A stretch of 57,320 nucleotides of DNA from Streptacidiphilus carbonis (GTDB lineage Bacteria > Actinomycetota > Actinomycetes > Streptomycetales > Streptomycetaceae). The notes under the pieces were generated by a model. The model did not search any database, had not been told where the DNA came from, and was given only the letters and a program-made list of their open reading frames with translations. The translations under genes were made by a program, and so were the position numbers. The DNA is taken from positions 74,939 through 132,258 of the forward strand of contig NZ_BBPM01000006.1 in NCBI RefSeq assembly GCF_000787775.1, written 5' to 3'. Of the stretch, positions 24,814 to 31,904 are shown piece after piece (the first letter of the stretch is position 1; every line of letters starts with the position of its first letter).

Positions 24814-25890
24814 GTGAGCGATGCGACACGAGAACACGCGGACACGCGGCAGCAGGACGCGGCCCAGGAGCGGCCCGGGACCTGGACCGCGGGCATGCGC
24901 CGGGCGATACGCGGCGGCCTCCGGCCGGGGCCGTGGAAGCGCGGCCCGGTGCTCGCGGCGCTCGCCCTGCTGCTCGGCCTGGTCATGCTGCTGCACGCCG
25001 ACATCCCGAACCGGATCTGGAACATCGGCAGCCTGGTGGAGACCCTGCTGCCGTGGTTCGGCCTGTTCGTCCCGGTGCTGCTGGCAGCGGCGCTCTGGCG
25101 CCGCTCCGCCTCCGCGGCGGTCGCGCTGCTGCTGCCGGTCGCGGTGTGGCTGAACCTCTTCGGCGGAACGCTCGGCGACAAGTCCCACCCGGGCGGGGAC
25201 CTCACCGTGGCCGAGCAGAACGTCGACGCGGGCAACCCCGACCCGGCGGGCACCGCCCGCGACCTGGCCGCCTCCGGCGCGGACGTACTGGCCCTGGTGG
25301 AGCTGACCCCGCAGGCCACCGGCGTGTACGAGAAGGGGCTGGCGAAGGCGTACCCGTACCACACGGTGCAGGGCACGGTCGGGCTGTGGAGCAGGCTGCC
25401 GCTGTCGGACACCCGGCCGATCGACGTCATGGACTACGGGCCGCTGGCGGCCACCAAACCGGCCGTCACGGAACTGGCCTCGAACCGGGCGCTGCGCACC
25501 ACGGTGGCCACCGACCGCGGACCGCTGACGGTGTACGTGGCCCATCTGGGATCCGTGCGGGTGAATCTCAGGGCGGGCTTCTGGACCGGCTCGCGGGACA
25601 TCGGCATCCAGGCCCTCGGCAGGGCCGTCGCCACCGCTCCGAGCCGGCGGGTGGTGCTGCTGGGCGACCTCAACGGCAGCACGGACGACCGGGCGTTCGC
25701 CGCGCTCACCTCGCAGCTGCGCTCGGCCCAGGACGCGGCCGGGAACGGCTTCGGCTTCACCTGGCCGGCACGGTTCCCGGTCGCGCGGATCGACCAGATC
25801 CTGGTCCGCGGCGTGCGGCCGGACAGCTCCTGGGTGCTCCCGGCCGACGGCAGCGACCACCGGCCGGTCGCGTCCCGCATCAGCTGGTGA
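24814..25890 (+). CDS. VanJ-like membrane endonuclease/exonuclease/phosphatase family protein
   Basis: A 358-residue membrane protein. Three transmembrane segments (about 44-62, 70-92, 98-117) are followed by an extracytoplasmic EEP domain with NVDAGNPDP near 137, the metal Glu in LALVELTPQ, HLGSVRVNL, the GDLNGSTDD metal site and the final SDHRPVASRISW. This layout is that of VanJ/StaP, which act on undecaprenyl pyrophosphate-type lipids and protect against teicoplanin-like agents. GTG start at 24814, 48 nt after the kinase stop, so it is the third gene of the regulator-kinase operon. The assignment rests on architecture; I cannot exclude another EEP membrane enzyme. Confidence 0.8.
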   Translation: MSDATREHADTRQQDAAQERPGTWTAGMRRAIRGGLRPGPWKRGPVLAALALLLGLVMLLHADIPNRIWNIGSLVETLLPWFGLFVPVLLAAALWRRSASAAVALLLPVAVWLNLFGGTLGDKSHPGGDLTVAEQNVDAGNPDPAGTARDLAASGADVLALVELTPQATGVYEKGLAKAYPYHTVQGTVGLWSRLPLSDTRPIDVMDYGPLAATKPAVTELASNRALRTTVATDRGPLTVYVAHLGSVRVNLRAGFWTGSRDIGIQALGRAVATAPSRRVVLLGDLNGSTDDRAFAALTSQLRSAQDAAGNGFGFTWPARFPVARIDQILVRGVRPDSSWVLPADGSDHRPVASRISW

Positions 25891-26011
25891 ACGCGGCAGG
25901 CCGCCCACAAGCACGGCCTCGTCGTCCCGCACCGCGGGTCCCGCTGACTGCGGCACGTTCGTTCGCGTATGGTCTCCTCGGCGGTTCCCCGATGGAGAGC
26001 AGGTTTCGTCC

Positions 26012-26392
26012 ATGGCATGTCGGATCAGCGAACTGGTGCTGGGTTGCCGCGACCCCGAACTGCTGGCGCGGTTCTGGTGCGAGGTCCTGGACTTCGTCGT
26101 GCTCGACCGCGAGGACGACGGCACCTTGGAGATCGGGCCGCGCGAAGGGTTCGGCGGACCGCAGCCGACCATCATCCTCAGCATCAGGGAGCAGCCGGAA
26201 CCCGGGAAGTCCCGGCTGCACATCGACGTCAACGCCACCGACCGCGATCAGGACGCCGAGCTCGAACGCCTGCTGAAGCTCGGCGCGCGGCCGGCCGACA
26301 TCGGTCAGACCGGGCAGGAGAACTGGCATGTCCTGGCCGATCCCGAAGGCAATGAGTTCTGCCTGCTCAAGGCCCGTCTCAACCCGCTCTGA
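26012..26392 (+). CDS. VOC/glyoxalase-like family protein
   Basis: A 126-residue protein with paired beta-alpha-beta-beta-beta units: ISELVLGCRDPELLARFWCEVLDFVVLDRED in the first half and HIDVNATDRDQDAELERLLKLGA...WHVLADPEGNEFCLLKA in the second. The DPEGNEFCL ending is typical of the glyoxalase-like branch; metal ligands may be H74 region and E in GNEF. Members include resistance proteins, dioxygenases and isomerases, so no substrate is claimed. Converges with the next gene across 3 nt. Confidence 0.8.
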   Translation: MACRISELVLGCRDPELLARFWCEVLDFVVLDREDDGTLEIGPREGFGGPQPTIILSIREQPEPGKSRLHIDVNATDRDQDAELERLLKLGARPADIGQTGQENWHVLADPEGNEFCLLKARLNPL

Positions 26393-26395
26393 CGC

Positions 26396-26911
26396 TCAAC
26401 AATCGAACACCGACCAGCAGATCCCGGTGCGCAACCGCTGGTCGTCCAGAACGAGTTCGCGGATCGCGTCCGACAGCTGCTCGCGCTGCCAACGGCACTC
26501 GAGCCGTCCGGCGCTGTCGGCCCGGTCCGCGGGTGCCGCCGCCCGTACTGTCTTGATCGCGTAGGCGGCGGCCCCGAGCTCATGTGCGGCGACATGCGCG
26601 ACCACCGCCGCCTGACCGGCGGCGAATGCGGCGTGCCGGGCGGCACCGCTCAACGGGCGTGCCGCCGCCATGGCATGGCCCCCCGCCGCGCGCGAGTCCG
26701 ACATCCTGACCTCGCCCCGCGCCCAGGCCCGAATCCGCTCGATCGCCTGGCGGGGCCGGGGGTCCGACGGCCGCACGGCCTCGAAGTGGTGCAGCACGTG
26801 CTCGGCGCACACGGCCGCCCACAGCGCGAGGAGCCGGTGGTCGGAGTCGGTGAGCGTCCCCCCGCGGCGGATGGTGGTGAACCTGGGGTCGCGCTCCTTG
26901 GGCAGGATCAC
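26396..26911 (-). CDS. Putative immunity protein (Imm5-like)
   Basis: A 171-residue all-alpha protein: DSDHRLLALWAAVCAEHVLHHFEAVRPSDPRPRQAIERIRAWARGEVRMSDSRAAGGHAMAAARPLSGAARHAAFAAGQAAVVAHVAAHELGAAAYAIK (residues ~22-120, cited by position), then a C-terminal RWQREQLSDAIRELVLDDQRLR. This matches proteins annotated as Imm5-like putative immunity proteins, presumed to neutralise polymorphic toxins. No toxin gene is adjacent, so it is an orphan and the function is uncertain. Convergent with the VOC gene. Confidence 0.6.
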   Translation of the reverse strand: MILPKERDPRFTTIRRGGTLTDSDHRLLALWAAVCAEHVLHHFEAVRPSDPRPRQAIERIRAWARGEVRMSDSRAAGGHAMAAARPLSGAARHAAFAAGQAAVVAHVAAHELGAAAYAIKTVRAAAPADRADSAGRLECRWQREQLSDAIRELVLDDQRLRTGICWSVFDC

Positions 26912-26950
26912 CGCTCCACCCTACGCGGCCCGGGCACGGCCCGGACCGCC

Positions 26951-28078
26951 CTACCGTTCGGTCCAGTTCTCGCTGGCGCTGCCGTTGCAGTCGTAGATGT
27001 CGGCCTTCGCGCCGTCGGCCACCGAGGCGCCGGTGACGCTCAGGCATCTGCCCGACCGGTCCCCGACGATGGTGCCCGCGGAGGTGACGGTCCAGCTCTG
27101 GTCGGCCCCGCCGTTGCAGGCGGCGATGTCGACGGCCGCGTAGTTCGCCGTTGATCCGCCGCTGACCTCAAGGCATTTGCCGGACAGTCCGCCGACGATG
27201 GTGCCGTTCGGGCCGGGCGTCCAGTTCTCGCTGCCGCTGCCGTTGCAGGCGTAGATGTCGGCCGTGGCGCCGGTGGCCGTCGAACCGCCGGTGACGCTCA
27301 GGCACTTGCCGGACAGGCCGCCGACGAAGGTGGTGCTCGGGCTGCTGCCGCCGCTTCCGCCGAGGGTGAGCAGCGCCGCGCTGCCTGCCGCCACGGTGAC
27401 GGTCAGGGTGCTGCCGTTGACGGCCACCGGGGTGGCGGTGGGAGCCGGCAGGCTGCCGTCGGCCTGGACCGTCCGGCCGCCGAGGGTGATGCCGGTGGTG
27501 GCGGCCAGACCGCCCGCGGTGAGGTCGACCCGCTGACCGGTGGTGTAGGAGGCGCCGAGGTTCAACTGCAGGGTCGTGGCGCCGTTGCCGGCCGGGTCCT
27601 GCACATCGTCCAGCACCACGGTCATCGTGCCGTCGGCGTGCTTGACGGCGTAGGTGCGCACGGTCGCCCAGGCGGGGTTGTCGACGTTGAGGAAGCTTCC
27701 CGTGCCGACCTGGTGCACGGCGGCCAGCCCGTAGTACTCCGGTTGCGCGGCCAGGGTTCCGGCGGCCGCGTCGGCGGCGGTCGGGGCGCACAGCGGCGTG
27801 TAATACATGAACAGGGGCTTGGGTGCGTTGCACTGGATCACGGTCCCGTGCATGTAGTCGCCGGCCACGCCCTCGCGGGCCAGGTCCAGTTGCTCGTCGA
27901 TCTCCCAGAGGGCCGAGGCGAAGACATTGCTGACGCCCTGCTGGCCCTCGCACACCACCGAGTTGCCCTCGTCGATCACAGCCTGGCAGATGAGCGGATG
28001 GAGGGTTCCACCGACAGCGCTCGGCCGGGGCGGTCGCGAGAGGCGTCGCGCGGGCGCGGGCGAAGCCGACCGGTCCGT
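26951..28078 (-). pseudogene. 5'-truncated GH79-like glycosidase with ricin-B lectin tail
   Basis: The open frame runs from the TAG at 28081-28079 to the stop at 26951, with only a GTG at 27979 as a start. No signal peptide or N-terminal catalytic half exists. The first residues (VIDEGNSVVCEGQQGVSNVFASALWEIDE) match the region around the nucleophile Glu of GH79-like heparanase/glucuronidase enzymes, followed by a C-terminal beta domain (DGTMTVVLDDVQDP...VDLTAGGLAA) and, after a Gly/Ser linker, a beta-trefoil with three GLSGKCLxVxG / QxW-type repeats. The front of the gene has been lost; the remaining DNA is still clean in frame, so the loss looks recent. A short cytosolic product from GTG 27979 is possible. 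Confidence 0.7.
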
Positions 28079-28156
28079 CTACCGTTCGGCCCCGCCCGAC
28101 AGGCGCCGGCGCACGCCGTCATCACCCGTACCTGCTCAACGCCGCCCCGGCGCCTG

Positions 28157-28549
28157 CTACTGCTTGGTGCAGTGGCTAGGGCGGACCACGACCTTCACGC
28201 GGTAGGGGGCGTCGTCGAGGCCCCCGCGGTCGATGGCGGGGCCGTAGCGCTCGGCGAGGACGAAGAAGAAGTCGCCGTCCGTGTCGGGCTCCATCCGCTC
28301 GACGGTGCCCCGAACTTCGAGGTACCGATAGGGCTGCTCCGGGTCGTTGACCGACAACGCGACGGCCGGATTCTTCTCCATGTGCCGGTACTTGGCCCGC
28401 TGCGTGGACGTGGTGAAACTGAGGAACTCGCCGTCCCACTGGAACCAGACCGGCGTCACCTGCGGCGCGCCGTCCGCCTTGACCGTGCCCAGGTGGCCGA
28501 AGAGAGGGCGCTCCAGAAGGTCGAGATGACTTGCGGGGATCGTGCTCAT
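28157..28549 (-). CDS. PPOX-class (F420-dependent type) oxidoreductase
   Basis: A 130-residue split-barrel flavin/F420-binding protein: IPASHLDLLERPLFGHLGTVKADGAPQVTPVWFQWDGEFLSFTTSTQRAKYRHMEKNPAVALSVNDPEQPYRYLEVRGTVE (residues ~4-85). The GHLGTV..G.PQ..PVWF and KYR segments are typical of Rv1155-like F420-binding members rather than FMN-dependent PdxH. ATG 28549; the longer frame upstream lacks support. Substrate unknown. Upstream of it lies an 11-codon gap to a possible promoter in 28560-28620. Confidence 0.85.
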   Translation of the reverse strand: MSTIPASHLDLLERPLFGHLGTVKADGAPQVTPVWFQWDGEFLSFTTSTQRAKYRHMEKNPAVALSVNDPEQPYRYLEVRGTVERMEPDTDGDFFFVLAERYGPAIDRGGLDDAPYRVKVVVRPSHCTKQ

Positions 28550-28884
28550 CGATGGCGCTCCTGCCTTGTGAACGGGCTGAGCAGCCAAATTATCACCATG
28601 CCACATACCAAGATCTACTTGGATTCGACCTGCCCGAACGCGTCCGGGCCGGTGGCCAGTCGGTCCTGTGCGGCCTGCCAGGCACTGTCGTCGCGCGGAG
28701 CAATGTTCCGGTCAGCAACCGGAACCCCGACCGGCGCGCGTGCTGACGCCGCGCAGACAGACGACTTCCTAGACTGGTCGGAGCCCCCGACGCCGAGCCG
28801 AGGACATCAGCCATCCACCGACACATCCGACACCTCAAGCACGCCGCAGTCATCCTGGCCGGGTCGGTCCTGCTGCTCGCCGGC
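28550..28884. other. Intergenic region between the PPOX and PGPGW genes
   Basis: About 335 nt. It holds the PPOX promoter region, with AT-rich sequence at 28585-28625 (unusual here) including CCAAG-N5-CTTGG (28608-28622), a possible operator. From about 28813 it very likely encodes the real N-terminus of the PGPGW protein without a standard start codon. Confidence 0.5.
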
Positions 28885-29247
28885 GTGGCCCTGCTGATCC
28901 TGCCGGGCCCCGGGCTGCTGCTCGTCCTGGCCGGCCTGATCACCCTGTCCACGGCCTTCCCGCGACTGGAGCGCTACGTCGAACCGGTACGGCGCCGGGC
29001 GCTGAAAGCGGCGGAGGACAGCGTCGCCTCACCGCTGCGCATCGCCGGCTCGGTGCTGGCCGGCCTGGCACTGATCGCGGCAGGCGTCCTCTGGGGCACC
29101 GTACCGGGGCTCCCGCTGGAAGGCTGGCCGACCGGCTCCGGCCTGATCCTCTCCGGCCTGATCCTGCTCGCCCTACTCACCTACAGCTACCGCCGCACCC
29201 ACCCGCACCCCGCATCCGGACACGCATCCGCCCCGGACCACGACTGA
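28885..29247 (+). CDS. PGPGW-type small membrane protein, start uncertain
   Basis: At least 120 residues, with VALLILPGPGLLLVLAGLITLSTAFPRLERYVEPVRRR at the front and two further hydrophobic helices (about 53-72 and 82-97). The PGPG motif between helices defines this actinobacterial membrane family. The first standard start (GTG 28885) falls inside the first transmembrane helix. The frame is open upstream to 28747 and codes for HRHIRHLKHAAVILAGSVLLLAG just before it, which is the expected N-terminus; there an ATC at 28813 sits 9 nt after GAGG (28800-28803) where family members begin with ATG. Either a non-standard start is used or the start codon has mutated. Function unknown. Confidence 0.75.
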   Translation: MALLILPGPGLLLVLAGLITLSTAFPRLERYVEPVRRRALKAAEDSVASPLRIAGSVLAGLALIAAGVLWGTVPGLPLEGWPTGSGLILSGLILLALLTYSYRRTHPHPASGHASAPDHD

Positions 29248-29263
29248 CCGGCCGCGGACCGCC

Positions 29264-29806
29264 TCAGCCTGCCGCGGGCGCGGGCGTTCGTGCTGCCGTG
29301 ACCGGCTCCAGGAGCCGGCGTGAGGTGGTGATCGCCTCGGAGACGGGGTCGGACTCGGTCGGCTCGAAACCGGGGCCGCGTTCGATGCGGATCTCCGGGA
29401 CCCGGACGACCGTGCCGCACTCCTGACAGCGTCCGTCCTGGTCGATCAGGCCCGCGTCCTGGTCGTGGCGGAAGGTGCGCTTCGCTCCGGCCGGGGAGTA
29501 GAACTCGTCCCCCCAGTTCATGAAGGCGCGCAGAGCCGGCCACAGCGCGATGCCCTTGGCGGTCAGCCGGTACTCGACGCCGCCCGGGGCATCCCCCTCG
29601 CGCGTCAGTACGCCCTCCTGCACCAGCGACTTCAGTCGGCTGGTCAGCACGGCGCGCGGGATGCCCAGCTCGGCGGCGAAGTCGCCGAAGCGGGTCACGC
29701 CGAAGAACGCGTCGCGAACGATCATGAGCGTCCACCGCTCGCCGACGACCTCCAGCGTTCTCGCCAGCGAGCAGTTGCGGTCCGCGTACGTGCTGGGGAG
29801 TGTCAT
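29264..29806 (-). CDS. HxlR family transcriptional regulator
   Basis: A 180-residue winged-helix regulator. The domain starts with DRNCSLARTLEVVGERWTLMIVRDAFFGVTRFGDF, carrying the conserved Cys at residue 12 and W25 region, then IPRAVLTSRLKSLVQEGVLTRE and EYRLTAKGIALWPAL. A C-terminal extension contains CQECG, a possible metal- or redox-sensing pair. It diverges from an SDR gene with two matching palindromes between them, so it most likely represses that gene and itself, perhaps responding to electrophiles, as many HxlR proteins do. Confidence 0.88.
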   Translation of the reverse strand: MTLPSTYADRNCSLARTLEVVGERWTLMIVRDAFFGVTRFGDFAAELGIPRAVLTSRLKSLVQEGVLTREGDAPGGVEYRLTAKGIALWPALRAFMNWGDEFYSPAGAKRTFRHDQDAGLIDQDGRCQECGTVVRVPEIRIERGPGFEPTESDPVSEAITTSRRLLEPVTAARTPAPAAG

Positions 29807-29827
29807 GGACCCATTCTAGCGCCAGCT

Positions 29828-29891
29828 AGTTCAGTCATTGAACTGACACATGCTACGGTTTCCAACGAAGAGCAGTTCAGTCAGTGAACTG
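29828..29891. promoter_or_regulatory. Twin AGTTCA-N5-TGAACT operators (HxlR sites)
   Basis: Two copies of AGTTCA-N5-TGAACT, at 29828-29844 and 29874-29890 (the second extends to CAGTTCA/TGAACTG, 29873-29891), centres 46 bp apart. They flank a possible -10 TACGGT (29854-29859) for the SDR gene, and the first lies 22 nt from the HxlR start. Typical arrangement for a dimeric repressor controlling both divergent genes. Confidence 0.7.
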
Positions 29892-29960
29892 ATGCCAATT
29901 CGCCGCGCTCACAGCCGCTGCCCGAGCGGACCACCGAGCCATCGAAGCAGGAGATCAACC

Positions 29961-30728
29961 ATGTCGTCCGTACTGATCACCGGCGCCTCCCGGGGTATCG
30001 GCCGAGCCGTCGCCGTCGAACTGGCCGGCCGCGGCCACCGGGTGGTCGCCACCGCCCGCCGCCCCGAGGCGCTGGGCGACCTTCCTGTCGACCAGCGCCT
30101 GCGCCTCGACGTCACCGACCAGGAGAGCGTGGACCAGGCCGTCCGGGACGCCGGCAGCATCGACACCGTCGTCAGCAACGCCGGCGACACCGTTCGCGCG
30201 CCGCTGGAGAGCGTCCCGCTCGCCGAGGTCGAACGGCTCTTCCAACTCAACACCCTCGGTGCACTGCGAGTCGCGCAGGCAGTGCTTCCGGCCATGCGCG
30301 AGCGGGGAAGCGGCCGCCTGGTCTTCGTCTCCAGCGTCCAGGGGCGGCTGGTGCTCCCGCTGATCGGCCCCTACGGCGCCAGCAAGTGGGCGCTGGAGGC
30401 CCTCGCCGAAACCCTCGCCATCGAGACCGGCCGCTTCGGCGTCAAGGTGAGCATCGTGCAGCCCGGCGCAGTCTCTTCAGGAGGCGCCGAACGCTCCAAA
30501 GTGCTGCTGCAGGACGACGACCCCTACGCTGGGCTCTACCGGGCGCTGCCCGCGCTCCGCGGCGAACCGATCACCCCGCAGCTGGTGGCGGCAGCGGTCG
30601 CAGACACGGTCGAGAACCCCGACCCCGCCCTGCGTGTGCCGGTCGGCGCACCCGCCGAGCGCGCGCTCCGGGCCCGCAAGGAGGCCCCGGAGGACAGGCC
30701 GTTCCTGGCAGTCGACATCGACTGGTAG
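29961..30728 (+). CDS. SDR family oxidoreductase
   Basis: A 255-residue NAD(P)-dependent classical SDR: TGASRGIG at about 7-14, SNAGDTV, catalytic Ser in VFVSSVQG, YGASKWALEALAETLAIE with the full YxxxK, and VSIVQPGAV. The ATG at 29961 follows AGGAG; the longer frame contains the operators. Its divergent HxlR regulator suggests induction by a toxic aldehyde, ketone or quinone. Substrate unknown. Confidence 0.9.
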   Translation: MSSVLITGASRGIGRAVAVELAGRGHRVVATARRPEALGDLPVDQRLRLDVTDQESVDQAVRDAGSIDTVVSNAGDTVRAPLESVPLAEVERLFQLNTLGALRVAQAVLPAMRERGSGRLVFVSSVQGRLVLPLIGPYGASKWALEALAETLAIETGRFGVKVSIVQPGAVSSGGAERSKVLLQDDDPYAGLYRALPALRGEPITPQLVAAAVADTVENPDPALRVPVGAPAERALRARKEAPEDRPFLAVDIDW

Positions 30729-30747
30729 CGGTCGCACGGTCCGCCGG

Positions 30748-30993
30748 TCAGGAGGCGGCGGTCAGGAAGTCAACTGCTCTCGCCAGGTTCGACGGCAGGT
30801 CGACCATCGCGTCCAGCACCAGTCGTCGATCGCTCCACGGGGCGAACTCCTTCTGCTGGAGTGCCACGTCCTCCCATGTCGGTTCGGCGAAGCCCTCGAT
30901 CCCCCGGGACCGGCCCTCCAGCCGTCGGCGATGGACCACCGGGCAGCGGCGGTCCTGGTCCCAGTTGGCCTTGAGCTCCTCCGCGCGGATCAC
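30748..30993 (-). CDS. Small conserved-looking protein coupled to glpF
   Basis: An 81-residue soluble, charged protein: VIRAEELKANWDQDRRCPVVHRRRLEGRSRGIEGFAEPTWEDVALQQKEFAPWSDRRLVLDAMVDLPSNLARAVDFLTAAS in outline (start and end cited). Its GTG start at 30993 overlaps the TGA of the glpF-like gene as GTGA, so it is translated by re-initiation after the channel protein. I do not recognise a family. The coupling is the main evidence that it is real; a role in glycerol uptake or its control is only suggested by position. Confidence 0.5.
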   Translation of the reverse strand: MIRAEELKANWDQDRRCPVVHRRRLEGRSRGIEGFAEPTWEDVALQQKEFAPWSDRRLVLDAMVDLPSNLARAVDFLTAAS

Positions 30994-31829
30994 TCGTCGT
31001 CGGTCAGGACCCGACCGGCCTGCACCTCCTGGATGGGCAGGAACCGCGCGATCAGGAACTGGTAGGCACCGGCCCCGAGCAGGCCGCCGATCAGCGGCCC
31101 CACGATGGGGACCCAGAAGTAGAGGTCCCCGTACTGGTCGCGCCAGGCGTGCCGGTAGCCGGTCAGGAAGCTCGCCAGCCGCGGACCGAAGTCACGGGCC
31201 GGGTTGATGGCGTAGCCGGCGTCCGCGCCGAACGCCATGCCGATCGCCACCACCAGCAGTCCGGTGATGAACGCGCCCATGTTGGCCCTGGGCGCCGTGT
31301 TCCTGACGTCGGTCAGCGCCATGATGACCAGCAGCAGGATGGCGGTCCCGATGATCTGGTCGCGCAGCGCCCCCCACTGGCTGATCGGCAGCGTGCCGTT
31401 GCCGGGCAGGGTCGAGAACACGAACTGGGTCTTGATGGTGTGCCCGGGGTCGGCCTTGGCCAGTACTTCGGTGTAGTTCCAGCGGACCAGCAGCGCCGCG
31501 ACGAACGCGCCCGCGGTCTGCGCCAGCGCGTAAGGGACTACCTTCGCCCAGGAGAAGCCGCGGAACGCGGCCAGGGCGACGGTGACCGCCGGATTGAGAT
31601 GGGCTCCGGAGATCCGGGCCGCGACGTAGACGCCCAGCATCACACCCAGACCCCAGGCCCAGGCGATGCTGTCGTGGTTGCCGATGCCGGCGGCGACCAC
31701 CTGGGCCACCACCCCCACGCCGAACAGGATGAGGATCATCGTTCCGGCGAACTCGGCCAGCAGTTCACCGATCAGTTCCCGCGACGCGCTGGGTTCCAGC
31801 GATCGGGCCGACAGGGTGGCCGAGGCCAT
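30990..31829 (-). CDS. glpF: MIP family glycerol uptake facilitator (aquaglyceroporin)
   Basis: A 279-residue membrane channel with six helices and the two pore half-helices: SGAHLNPAVTVALAAF and AINPARDFGPR. The Asp after the second NPAR is the mark of glycerol-conducting members rather than pure water channels. It lies 75 nt after glpD on the same strand. That gap contains two direct copies of GTTTCGGCGCA (31855-31865 and 31870-31880 approximately). It should carry glycerol into the cell; the kinase glpK that normally lies between glpF and glpD is absent from this locus. Confidence 0.92.
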   Translation of the reverse strand: MASATLSARSLEPSASRELIGELLAEFAGTMILILFGVGVVAQVVAAGIGNHDSIAWAWGLGVMLGVYVAARISGAHLNPAVTVALAAFRGFSWAKVVPYALAQTAGAFVAALLVRWNYTEVLAKADPGHTIKTQFVFSTLPGNGTLPISQWGALRDQIIGTAILLLVIMALTDVRNTAPRANMGAFITGLLVVAIGMAFGADAGYAINPARDFGPRLASFLTGYRHAWRDQYGDLYFWVPIVGPLIGGLLGAGAYQFLIARFLPIQEVQAGRVLTDDE

Positions 31830-31904
31830 GGTCGTTGTCCTTTCTCAGCGCACGTTTCGGCGCAGGTTTCGGCGCAGCCTCCGACGCGGTCGCCAACGCA
31901 GCTC

